DNA from: JAAFIP01 sp043766985 | GTDB lineage: Bacteria > Pseudomonadota > Gammaproteobacteria > Burkholderiales > Burkholderiaceae_C | NCBI GenBank assembly: GCA_043766985.1 | Contig: JAYUHM010000164.1 | Coordinates: 1-28,737 of the forward strand | DNA length: 28,737 bases | Direction of reading: 5' to 3' | Position numbers and translations under genes: made by a program | Part shown: in pieces, positions 21,552-28,737 of the stretch | Position numbering within the stretch: the first letter of the stretch is position 1 | Layout of the letters: each line of letters opens with the position of its first letter | Notes under the pieces: model-generated | The model's database searches: none | What the model was told of the DNA's origin: nothing | The model's input: the letters and a program-made list of their open reading frames with translations, nothing else

Positions 21552-24515
21552 ATGTTGCTTACTAAAAAATCTGGCACCGCCCAGCGCGATGGAGCGCGTT
21601 CTCCATTTGTCCACAGCCTGTCGCGCGGTTTGACCCAAGCGATCCCAACGATGGACCGTCGCATGTTCTTGCGCCGGTCTGGTTTGGGTGTGGGCGTAGG
21701 CATAGCCGCTACCCAACTCACCTTGGTCAAAAAGGCCAAGGCTGCCGATGGCAAGTCCATCCTGGGTGATGGCAAGATCGAAGTTAAACGTACGGTGTGT
21801 ACGCACTGTTCGGTCGGCTGCGCTGTTGATGCGGTAGTTGAAAACGGCGTCTGGGTACGCCAAGAGGCGGTGTTTGATTCGCCCATCAACCTGGGTGCAC
21901 ATTGCGCCAAAGGTGCCGCGCTGCGCGAGCACGGCCACGGCGAGTTCCGTCTGCGCTACCCGATGAAGCTGGTCAACGGCAAATACGAGCGTATTAGCTG
22001 GGACACGGCGCTGACTGAGATCAGCGCCAAGATGCTGGAGCTGAAAAAAGCCAGCGGCCCCGACAGCGTGTATTTTGTCGGTTCGTCCAAGCACAATAAC
22101 GAGCAGGCGTATTTGCTGCGCAAGTTCGTCAGCTTCTGGGGTAGCAACAACTGCGACCACCAGGCGCGTATTTGCCACTCCACCACGGTCGCTGGCGTAG
22201 CCAACACATGGGGTTACGGAGCCATGACCAACAGCTACAACGACATGCAAAACAGCAAGGTCGCTTTGTACATTGGCTCCAATGCGGCTGAGGCGCACCC
22301 CGTGTCTATGCTGCACATGCTGCACGCCAAAGAGACCGGCACCAAGATGATTGTGGTTGACCCACGCTTCACCCGCACCGCTGCCAAGGCCGACGAGTAT
22401 GTGCGCATCCGCTCCGGCTCCGACATTCCTTTCCTGTTCGGCTTGCTGCATCACATCTTTAAAAATGGCTGGGAAGACAAGCAGTACATCAATGACCGCG
22501 TGTTCGGCATGGACAAGATCAAAGAAGAGGTCTTGGCCAAGTGGACACCCGACAAGGTGGAAGAAGCCTGCGGCGTGAACGAAGCGCAGATGATCAAAGT
22601 GGCGACGATGCTCAACGAGCACCGTCCCGGCACCATCGTTTGGTGTATGGGCCAAACCCAGCACACCACGGGTAACGCCATCGTGCGTGCATCGTGCATT
22701 TTGCAGCTGGCTTTGGGCAACGTAGGCAAGAGCGGCGGCGGCACCAACATTTTCCGTGGCCACGACAACGTGCAAGGCGCGACCGATGTAGGCCCGAACC
22801 CCGATTCATTACCAGGCTACTACGGCTTGGTCGAGGGCTCGTGGAAGCATTTTGCCAAGGCCTGGAATGTCGACTACGAGTGGATCAAAAAACAATACGC
22901 CAGCCCGGCGATGATGACCAAGCCCGGCATGACCGTGTCACGCTGGATCGACGGCGTGATGGAGAAAAACGAGTTCATCGACCAGGACAGCAATTTGCGC
23001 GCTGTGTTCTTCTGGGGCCATGCGCCTAACTCGCAAACCCGTGGTTTGGAGATGAAGCGCGCCATGGACAAGCTGGACTTGCTGGTAGTGGTGGACCCGT
23101 ATCCATCAGCTACTGCAGCCATGGCGGCCATGCCCGGCAAGGCTGACGACTTGAATCCCAACCGCGCGGTGTATTTGTTGCCCGCAGCAACGCAGTTTGA
23201 AACCAGTGGCTCTGCTACGGCGTCGAACCGCTCTCTCCAGTGGCGTGAGAAGGTCATCGATCCGTTGTGGGAGAGCCGTTCTGACCATATGATCATGCAC
23301 CAGTTTGCCGAAAAGTTGGGCTTTGGTACCGAGCTGTCCAAAAACTACAAGATGCAAAAAGTCAAAGGCATGGACGAACCCGTGCCGGAAGATATCTTGC
23401 GCGAAATTAACCGTTCTGTTTGGTCTATTGGCTACACCGGTCAAACCCCTGAGCGCCTGAAAGCGCACATGCGCAACATGGGCAACTTTGACGTGAAAAC
23501 GCTCAAGTCCAAGGGTGGTAAAGACAAAGAAACCGGCTACGACCTGACGGGCGATTATTTTGGCCTGCCATGGCCATGCTACGGCACAGCCGCCATCAAG
23601 CACCCCGGCTCGCCCAACCTGTATGACACCAGCAAACACGTGATGGATGGTGGCGGTAACTTCCGTGCCAACTTTGGCGTTGAAAAAGACGGTGCCAATT
23701 TGCTGGCCGAAGACGGCTCGCATTCCAAGGGCGCAGACATTACCACTGGCTACCCAGAGCTGGACCACGTATTGCTGAAAAAGCTGGGCTGGTGGGATGA
23801 ACTGACAGAGGCTGAAAAGCCGTTGGCCGAAGGTAAAAACTGGAAGACCGACAGCTCCGGTGGCATGATCCGCGTGTTCATGCAAAACCATGGCTGCCAC
23901 CCGTTTGGCAACGCCAAGGCCCGCGCCGTGGTATGGAACTTTCCCGATGCAGTGCCCCAGCATCGCGAGCCGCTGTATGGCAATCGCCCAGACCTGATGG
24001 CGAAGTACCCTACGCACGATGACAAGAAAGCCTTCTGGCGCTTGCCCACCTTGTACAAATCGATCCAGCAAGAAAACATTGCCAAGAAAGTGCATGAAAA
24101 GTTCCCACTCATCATGACCTCTGGCCGTTTGGTCGAATACGAAGGTGGCGGCGAAGAAACCCGGTCCAACCCATGGTTGGCCGAGCTGCAGCAAGACATG
24201 TTTATCGAGCTGAACCCCAAAGCTGCCGCTGACCGTGGCGTACGCAACGGCGACCGCGTATGGGTAAGCACTCCCACAGGAGCGCGACTGAACGTGATGG
24301 CCCAAGTGACCGAGCGCGTAGGCGCCGACACCGTGTTCATGCCGTTCCACTTTTCTGGCCATTGGCAAGGCAAAGACATGTTGTCGCATTACCCTGCAGG
24401 CGCGGCCCCCGTGGTACGCGGCGAGGCGATCAACACCGCTACCACCTACGGCTACGACAGCGTAACGATGATGCAAGAGACGAAGACTACGGTCTGCAAC
24501 GTCGAGAAAGCATAA
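21552..24515 (+). CDS. fdhA: Formate dehydrogenase alpha subunit (molybdopterin, Tat-exported)
   Basis: 987 aa, ATG after GGAGAG. It oxidises formate to CO2 at a Mo/W-bis-MGD centre in the periplasm. The Tat motif is RRMFLRR with Arg36-Arg37, preceded by an unusually long 33-residue n-region. One [4Fe-4S] site is Cys83, Cys86, Cys90 and Cys118. The active-site residue is Cys208 in ARICHSTTVAG, so this is the Cys and not the selenocysteine form. The sequence GYGAMTNSYND follows, as in the family. The C-terminus carries the molybdopterin dinucleotide-binding domain. It is followed by fdhB after 10 nt. It resembles FdhA of FdhABC-type respiratory enzymes. Confidence 0.96.
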   Translation: MLLTKKSGTAQRDGARSPFVHSLSRGLTQAIPTMDRRMFLRRSGLGVGVGIAATQLTLVKKAKAADGKSILGDGKIEVKRTVCTHCSVGCAVDAVVENGVWVRQEAVFDSPINLGAHCAKGAALREHGHGEFRLRYPMKLVNGKYERISWDTALTEISAKMLELKKASGPDSVYFVGSSKHNNEQAYLLRKFVSFWGSNNCDHQARICHSTTVAGVANTWGYGAMTNSYNDMQNSKVALYIGSNAAEAHPVSMLHMLHAKETGTKMIVVDPRFTRTAAKADEYVRIRSGSDIPFLFGLLHHIFKNGWEDKQYINDRVFGMDKIKEEVLAKWTPDKVEEACGVNEAQMIKVATMLNEHRPGTIVWCMGQTQHTTGNAIVRASCILQLALGNVGKSGGGTNIFRGHDNVQGATDVGPNPDSLPGYYGLVEGSWKHFAKAWNVDYEWIKKQYASPAMMTKPGMTVSRWIDGVMEKNEFIDQDSNLRAVFFWGHAPNSQTRGLEMKRAMDKLDLLVVVDPYPSATAAMAAMPGKADDLNPNRAVYLLPAATQFETSGSATASNRSLQWREKVIDPLWESRSDHMIMHQFAEKLGFGTELSKNYKMQKVKGMDEPVPEDILREINRSVWSIGYTGQTPERLKAHMRNMGNFDVKTLKSKGGKDKETGYDLTGDYFGLPWPCYGTAAIKHPGSPNLYDTSKHVMDGGGNFRANFGVEKDGANLLAEDGSHSKGADITTGYPELDHVLLKKLGWWDELTEAEKPLAEGKNWKTDSSGGMIRVFMQNHGCHPFGNAKARAVVWNFPDAVPQHREPLYGNRPDLMAKYPTHDDKKAFWRLPTLYKSIQQENIAKKVHEKFPLIMTSGRLVEYEGGGEETRSNPWLAELQQDMFIELNPKAAADRGVRNGDRVWVSTPTGARLNVMAQVTERVGADTVFMPFHFSGHWQGKDMLSHYPAGAAPVVRGEAINTATTYGYDSVTMMQETKTTVCNVEKA

Positions 24516-24525
24516 GGAGAACAAC

Positions 24526-25149
24526 ATGGCAAGAATGAAATTTATCTGCGACGCAGAGCGCTGCATTGAATGCAACGGCTGCGTTACCGCCTGTAAAAAC
24601 GAGCACGAAGTGCCTTGGGGTGTGAACCGTCGCCGCGTGATTACGCTGAACGACGGTGTGCCCGGCGAGCGCTCCATCTCGGTGGCCTGCATGCACTGCT
24701 CTGACGCGCCTTGCATGGCGGTCTGCCCGGTCAACTGCTTCTACCGCACCGACGAAGGCGTGGTACTGCACGACAAAGATGTGTGCATCGGCTGCGGCTA
24801 TTGCTCCTACGCCTGCCCGTTTGGCGCACCACAGTTCCCGTCTGCGGGCACCTTTGGCGTGCGTGGCAAGATGGATAAATGCACCTTTTGCGCTGGTGGC
24901 CCCGAGGCAAACGGCTCGCAAGCTGAATTTGAAAAATATGGCCGTAACCGCCTGGCCGAAGGCAAGCTCCCCGCCTGCGCTGAAATGTGCTCAACCAAAG
25001 CCTTGCTTGCCGGTGACGGCGACGTCGTAGCCGACATCTTTAGAAACCGCGTGCTCAAGCGTGGCAAAGGTGCTGAAGTGTGGGGTTGGGGTACCGCCTA
25101 CGGCTCCAAGCAAGCCGGGCAACCACCTGTACAAGGAGCCAAGTCATGA
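24526..25149 (+). CDS. fdhB: Formate dehydrogenase beta subunit (four-cluster ferredoxin)
   Basis: 207 aa, ATG after AAGGAG. The Cys runs CIECNGCVTAC, CMHCSDAPCMAVCP, CIGCGYCSYACP and CTFC...CAEMC are those of the DmsB/FdnH-type subunit with four [4Fe-4S] clusters, which carries electrons from FdhA to the cytochrome. There is no signal peptide, so it presumably travels with FdhA through the Tat pore. Unlike E. coli FdnH I see no C-terminal membrane helix; the tail is Gly/Gln-rich. The TGA overlaps the ATG of the following lipoprotein gene. Confidence 0.96.
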   Translation: MARMKFICDAERCIECNGCVTACKNEHEVPWGVNRRRVITLNDGVPGERSISVACMHCSDAPCMAVCPVNCFYRTDEGVVLHDKDVCIGCGYCSYACPFGAPQFPSAGTFGVRGKMDKCTFCAGGPEANGSQAEFEKYGRNRLAEGKLPACAEMCSTKALLAGDGDVVADIFRNRVLKRGKGAEVWGWGTAYGSKQAGQPPVQGAKS

Positions 25150-25373
25150 TGTTGCGTACCTCACTCGCCTTGTGTGCCATGGTCGCTTTGGCTGCTTGCG
25201 GCGAAAAGCCGCAAACCTTAGGCAGCAGCGCCAAGCAAGATGCCGCCGCGCATTCAGGTACCGGCAAGCCGTATGTCGAAACGACCTGGAAGCAGGGCGA
25301 CAAGACCAGTTGGGAGTCGGCCTTGCGTGCGCGCACGCAAAATGGTCAAAACGACTACGTTAAAACCAATTGA
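25146..25373 (+). CDS. Small lipoprotein of the formate dehydrogenase operon
   Basis: 75 aa from the ATG at 25146, which has AAGGAG 7 nt upstream and an ATGA overlap with fdhB. The signal ends in the lipobox LAAC with Cys18, followed by Gly19. The mature part is ~57 residues, polar, with VETTWKQGDKTSWESALRAR as its most distinct section and no further cysteine. I recognise no family. Its place between fdhB and fdhC implies a role in assembly or anchoring of the complex, but nothing in the sequence proves it. Confidence 0.78.
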   Translation: MMLRTSLALCAMVALAACGEKPQTLGSSAKQDAAAHSGTGKPYVETTWKQGDKTSWESALRARTQNGQNDYVKTN

Positions 25374-25423
25374 TTCGACAGCCGTAGTGACCTTAAGCTG
25401 CGGTTGATCTTGAGAGATTCTTG

Positions 25424-26671
25424 ATGAAAAAACACGCTTTAGCCCTTTTAAATATTGCGCGAGCAGCTATTATTTCGGTAGCTATTTGTTCTCCTGTGGC
25501 GTTCGCTCAGAAGCTGCAGGTTGAACCGGTTAAACCTGCGGGCGCAGAGCAGACGGCTCCAGCAGCGCCTGCGGCCACTCCAGCAACACCTGCCGCACCT
25601 ACGGCCCCGGCTGCTGCTACAGGTGGCATTCAAAGCCAAAGCATTTTTGAAGTCAAACCCGACGCCAGCGCTGACCCCAACTATGCCAAGCAAAGCAATG
25701 CAGAGCGCAACAAGGTACAACCTGGCAATAACGCGCCCATGTGGCGCCAAGCCGGGCAAGGCGCAGAAGGCTACAGCAGCCTGCCCAAGCGCGACGCCCC
25801 CGAGGCGGGCTACCTTATGCAAGGTATCACGCAATACCCAGGGTCCCGCCTGACCAACGCAGGCGAAGCATGGCGCCAGGTGCGTAACCAGTACATCATT
25901 CCCTACGGCGGCTCGCTGTTGGTCATCGTAGCTTTGGCTATTGGCTTGTTTTACTGGCGCAAGGGCGCTATGGGCACCGACAACGAAACAGGCAAAAAGA
26001 TTGAGCGCTTCACGTATTTTGAACGCGCCGCCCACTGGGCCAATGCCATCGCGTTTTGCACCTTGGCCATCTCCGGCATCGTCATGGCGTTTGGCCGCTT
26101 CTTTGTGCAGCCCGTCGTTGGTAGCACCTTGTTTGGCTGGCTGGCTTATGCGCTCAAAAATGCGCACAACTTCATGGGGCCGCTGTTTGCCGTGTCCTTG
26201 GTCATTGTGTTCCTTACCTTCTTGCGCGACAACCTGCCCTCCAAAGAAGACATCACCTGGTTGCTCAAAGGTGGCGGCATGTTTGGTGGCCATGAAGTAC
26301 CTTCGCACCGCTTTAACGCAGGCGAGAAAGTGATTTTTTGGGGCGGCGTGTTTGTATTGGGCTTAATCGTTGTAGGCTCTGGCCTGGTGCTCGACAAGCT
26401 AATTCCCGGTCTAGTCTATGTGCGCGAAACCATGCAAATCTCGCACATGGTGCACGCTACCGCAGCCGTCTTCATGATCGCCATGTTCATGGGCCATATT
26501 TACCTGGGCACCATCGGCATGAAGGGCGCCTACAAAGGCATGAAGACCGGTTACGTAGACGAGGCTTGGGCTAAAGAGCACCACGAGCTGTGGGCCAATG
26601 ACATTGCCGCAGGCAAAATTCCCGCGCAGCGCACACCCGCATCGGTGAGTGTGCAGACCGTTCAAGTTTGA
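25424..26671 (+). CDS. fdhC: Formate dehydrogenase gamma subunit, cytochrome b556
   Basis: 415 aa from the ATG at 25424. It anchors the enzyme in the membrane and reduces quinone via heme b. A Sec-type leader (to about residue 28, VAFA-Q) precedes a Pro/Ala-rich and polar extension to about residue 150. A hydrophobic helix then follows (LLVIVALAIGLFYW), and the conserved four-helix cytochrome starts at RAAHWANAI. Likely heme or quinone-site histidines are His204, His248, His341 or His344, and His358 (MGHIYLG). The core matches FdoI/FdnI-type gamma subunits, but those lack the long N-terminal part; the extended form is typical of FdhC-type proteins. Confidence 0.93.
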   Translation: MKKHALALLNIARAAIISVAICSPVAFAQKLQVEPVKPAGAEQTAPAAPAATPATPAAPTAPAAATGGIQSQSIFEVKPDASADPNYAKQSNAERNKVQPGNNAPMWRQAGQGAEGYSSLPKRDAPEAGYLMQGITQYPGSRLTNAGEAWRQVRNQYIIPYGGSLLVIVALAIGLFYWRKGAMGTDNETGKKIERFTYFERAAHWANAIAFCTLAISGIVMAFGRFFVQPVVGSTLFGWLAYALKNAHNFMGPLFAVSLVIVFLTFLRDNLPSKEDITWLLKGGGMFGGHEVPSHRFNAGEKVIFWGGVFVLGLIVVGSGLVLDKLIPGLVYVRETMQISHMVHATAAVFMIAMFMGHIYLGTIGMKGAYKGMKTGYVDEAWAKEHHELWANDIAAGKIPAQRTPASVSVQTVQV

Positions 26672-26683
26672 GGAGTTAATAGA

Positions 26684-27067
26684 ATGAAACGTTTGATATT
26701 TGTCGCCGTGACCGCCCTGTTGGCTGCCAGCAGTTTTGCCAAAATCCCAGCCCCGGTGTTGAGCGACGAGGCTAAAGCTAAAGCTGCGGAAGCTGCGGCT
26801 AAAACCGCGTACAACGGCAAAGTAGATGGCTACAAGCTATGCCTCTCCATGGAGAAGACTTCAGCGCACTATTTCAAGACAGCCCAAGCTGCTGGCAAAG
26901 CCCCTAAGCCCGCCACGGCAACGCCACCATGTGCCGACCCAGGCGCGTTTGTCTTCCCGCCACCTGCAGCCCCCGCGACGGCAGCTACGCCTGCAGCGCC
27001 AGCACCTACCGCAGCTGCGCCTGTAGCTCCTGCGGCCCCTGCAGCGGTTCCCGCCAAGAAAATCTGA
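26684..27067 (+). CDS. Small periplasmic protein of the formate dehydrogenase operon
   Basis: 127 aa, ATG after GAGGAG, 12 nt after fdhC. A signal peptide (MKRLIFVAVTALLAASSFA) is followed by an Ala/Lys-rich helix, then VDGYKLCLSMEKTSAHYFKT and TPPCADPGAF with two cysteines that could pair. The last ~40 residues are almost only Ala, Pro and Thr, probably a disordered tail. I know no function. It is the last gene before the terminator and so belongs to the same transcript as fdhC. Confidence 0.75.
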   Translation: MKRLIFVAVTALLAASSFAKIPAPVLSDEAKAKAAEAAAKTAYNGKVDGYKLCLSMEKTSAHYFKTAQAAGKAPKPATATPPCADPGAFVFPPPAAPATAATPAAPAPTAAAPVAPAAPAAVPAKKI

Positions 27068-27101
27068 TCGTCACTGGTCAGCCCCTTCTGGTTACACCGC
27101 C

Positions 27102-27127
27102 ACGGCGCGTTCACTACGCGCCGTTTT
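27102..27127 (+). terminator. Rho-independent terminator of the formate dehydrogenase operon
   Basis: ACGGCGCGT (27102-27110) and ACGCGCCGT (27116-27124) form a perfect 9-bp stem with a TCACT loop, and the stem runs into a short T run (TTTT at 27124-27127). It stands 35 nt after the last small gene and before fdhD. It should stop most transcripts, so fdhD probably has its own promoter in the ~50 bp that follow, or depends on read-through. Confidence 0.85.
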
Positions 27128-27180
27128 GCCGTCTGCGGTAAGCTCGCCTTGTTTACTTCTTGCATCGCGCCACCTTTTCA

Positions 27181-28041
27181 ATGAATCTTCCCCACTTAAG
27201 CCAAGCCCGCGCGCCACTCACCCGCGAGGTGAGCGTGGTCAACGAGCATGGCGAACGCAGTACCACTGCCATACCCGCAGAACGCGACTTAACAGTGTAT
27301 GTGGACAAGCGCGAGCTGGTCACGCTGATGACGCTGGGCGCACACCCGGAGCTGCTGGTGTTGGGCTTTTTGCGCAATCAGCGTTTGGTCGCCAATGTGG
27401 ATGAGATTGAGTCCATCACTGTGGACTGGGAAGTGAACTCGGCTGCGGTCAAGACGCGCAGCGGCATAGACAATATCGAGGCACGCACGGCCAAAAAAGT
27501 GGTCACTACCGGTTGCGGGCAGGGCAGTGTGTTTGGCAGTTTGATGGACGAGATTGACAACATCCATTTGCCAGCCTCTGTGCTGACGCAAGCGCAGCTC
27601 TATGGCATTACCAACGCCATTCGCTTGCAGGAGACGACCTACAAAAGCGCGGGCAGTGTGCACGGCTGCGCCCTGTTTCGTGGTGAGGAGATGGTGATGT
27701 TTGTAGAGGATGTGGGCCGCCATAACGCCATTGATACGATTGCTGGATGGATGTGGATGAATGGAATAAATGTTGCCCCCACGCGTGCCACTGCACCCGG
27801 CGAACCCTACGTCTTCTACACCACCGGCCGCCTTACCAGCGAGATGGTGATCAAGTCGGCGCAGATGGGTATCGCCATTGTGGTGTCGCGCAGCGGCATT
27901 ACGCAGATGGGGCACGACCTGGCCAGCAAGCTTATGCTTTGCACCATTGGCCGGGCGATGAACAAACGCTTTCTTTGTTACACAGCGCCAGAGCGTTTGC
28001 TGCTTGACCCTAGCCTGGCCGGGCCAAAAGCAGAGCGCTAA
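27181..28041 (+). CDS. fdhD: Formate dehydrogenase accessory sulfurtransferase FdhD
   Basis: 286 aa from the ATG at 27181; a TTG 21 nt upstream is in frame but less likely. FdhD takes sulfur from a cysteine desulfurase and passes it to the molybdenum cofactor of formate dehydrogenase. Family blocks seen are HPELLVLGFLRNQ, SAGSVHGCALFRGEEMV, EDVGRHNAIDTIAGWMW, FYTTGRLTSEMV and ASKLM. The catalytic loop is TTGCGQG with Cys112; the second Cys of the E. coli CGVC loop is Gly here. The insert between IAGWMWMNG and the FYTTGR block is a little longer than I would expect. Confidence 0.94.
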   Translation: MNLPHLSQARAPLTREVSVVNEHGERSTTAIPAERDLTVYVDKRELVTLMTLGAHPELLVLGFLRNQRLVANVDEIESITVDWEVNSAAVKTRSGIDNIEARTAKKVVTTGCGQGSVFGSLMDEIDNIHLPASVLTQAQLYGITNAIRLQETTYKSAGSVHGCALFRGEEMVMFVEDVGRHNAIDTIAGWMWMNGINVAPTRATAPGEPYVFYTTGRLTSEMVIKSAQMGIAIVVSRSGITQMGHDLASKLMLCTIGRAMNKRFLCYTAPERLLLDPSLAGPKAER

Positions 28042-28076
28042 GGCAACGGCTAGGGCAGCGCGCTAAACTGCGCCAC

Positions 28077-28737
28077 ATGAAGATCTCTTTTTACAAGCTG
28101 GGCTGGCAAACGCTGTGGCGCGACCTGCGTGCGGGCGAGCTGCGCCTGCTGCTGGTAGCGGTAACGCTGGCAGTAGCAGCACTCACAGCCGTGGGTTTTT
28201 TTGCCGACCGCATCAAAGGCGGTTTGCAGCGCGATGCCAGGGCGCTGCTGGGCGGCGACGTGGTGCTGTCTAGCGACAACCCCGCGCCCCAAACCTTCAA
28301 AGACAAAGCCACCGCGCTGGGCCTGCAAAGTGCCACCAGCATTGGCTTTCCCACCATGGTGCGCGCTACCGAGGCACAGGGTGGTGCCAGCAAGTTGGTG
28401 GCGCTGAAAGCGGTGAGTGGGGGCTACCCGCTGCGCGGTAGTCTAAAAACCGCTACCGCACCAGACGCCCCTGAAGTAAGCACGCGCGACCTGCCCAGCC
28501 AAGACAGTGCCTGGGTAGACGGCTCGTTGCTAGACGCTTTGGGCCTGAAAGTGGGCGACAAGCTGCTGCTGGGCAACTCCAGTTTGAAGATCGAACGCAT
28601 CATCGTGCAAGAGCCCGACCGTGGTGCCGGTTTTATGAACTTTGCCCCCCGTGTGATGCTGCACTCCGATGCACTGGCCGCCACCGGCCTGGTGCAGCCG
28701 GCCAGCCGTATTACCTACCGCACGGCACTGGTGGGCG
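28077..28737 (+). CDS. FtsX-like ABC transporter permease, YbbP type (3' end cut off)
   Basis: 220 codons are visible from the ATG at 28077. The first hydrophobic helix is LRLLLVAVTLAVAALTAVGFF, after an amphipathic WQTLWRDLRAGEL start. The following region (IKGGLQRDARALLGGDVVLSSD, then a beta-rich section with GLKVGDKLLLG) is the MacB/FtsX periplasmic core as in YbbP-type permeases. These work with a YbbA-type ATPase, perhaps in lipid or lipoprotein handling. The rest lies beyond the window. It starts 35 nt after fdhD and may be cotranscribed with it. Confidence 0.88.
   Translation, partial: MKISFYKLGWQTLWRDLRAGELRLLLVAVTLAVAALTAVGFFADRIKGGLQRDARALLGGDVVLSSDNPAPQTFKDKATALGLQSATSIGFPTMVRATEAQGGASKLVALKAVSGGYPLRGSLKTATAPDAPEVSTRDLPSQDSAWVDGSLLDALGLKVGDKLLLGNSSLKIERIIVQEPDRGAGFMNFAPRVMLHSDALAATGLVQPASRITYRTALVG

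Noticed and set aside
21531..22775. Long minus-strand open frame opposite fdhA
   Set aside because: Antisense shadow caused by codon bias in a G+C-rich gene; the protein has no recognisable features.
23106..24734. 542-codon minus-strand open frame opposite fdhA and fdhB
   Set aside because: It is antisense to two genes with complete Fe-S and molybdopterin motifs and shows no protein family features.

Overview
The window looks like a chromosomal segment of a betaproteobacterium of the order Burkholderiales, most likely family Comamonadaceae (Rhodoferax, Limnohabitans or Polaromonas type). The reasons are the moderately high G+C, the scpA-DUF3460 pair, the style of the phasin and formate dehydrogenase genes, and a short interspersed repeat of a kind I recall from Comamonadaceae genomes. 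The assignment is by recognition only; no database was searched.

Layout. (1) 1-4197, a lipid and storage-polymer group: a two-domain SDR/fatty acyl-CoA reductase-like protein cut by the left edge (-), a phasin, a patatin-like lipase and a TetR-type regulator (+). (2) 4198-4865, a gene-free stretch holding a 425-bp element with long imperfect inverted ends, an internal short repeat and a 41-bp tandem duplication. (3) 4866-6119, scpA and a DUF3460 gene (-). (4) 6207-9111, three exported proteins (+): a BamE/SmpA-like lipoprotein, a large zinc-metalloprotease-like lipoprotein and a small secreted protein. (5) 9138-12622, a broken SulP anion transporter behind metG (-). (6) 12742-13830, the Fe-S carrier apbC/mrp (+), followed by a second, unrelated inverted-repeat element. 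(7) 14083-16109, glutathione-dependent formaldehyde oxidation (frmA, fghA). (8) 16116-17180, an A+T-rich membrane-anchored Mrr-type nuclease gene that looks inserted. (9) 17199-28041, a complete respiratory formate dehydrogenase locus. (10) From 28077, the start of an FtsX-like ABC transporter permease cut by the right edge.

How the genes work together. FrmA and FghA turn formaldehyde into formate. The adjacent Tat-exported molybdo-formate dehydrogenase (FdhA, Cys type, with FdhB and membrane cytochrome b FdhC) can oxidise that formate and pass electrons to quinone. The locus also carries DUF3305, DUF3306, a 701-aa multi-cluster ferredoxin-like protein, a TorD-type chaperone, a small Tat-target protein, a small lipoprotein, a small periplasmic protein and FdhD. 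Most of these genes overlap or are closely spaced, and a clear terminator follows the small periplasmic protein gene.

The main points for a second look are the decayed SulP gene with two apparent internal deletions, the two inverted-repeat elements, the short interspersed repeat that also lies inside coding sequence (metG linker, DUF3306 gene), the Mrr-type nuclease, the metalloprotease/secreted-protein pair, and the poorly understood accessory proteins of the formate dehydrogenase locus. I see no CRISPR array, prophage, transposase, rRNA or tRNA.
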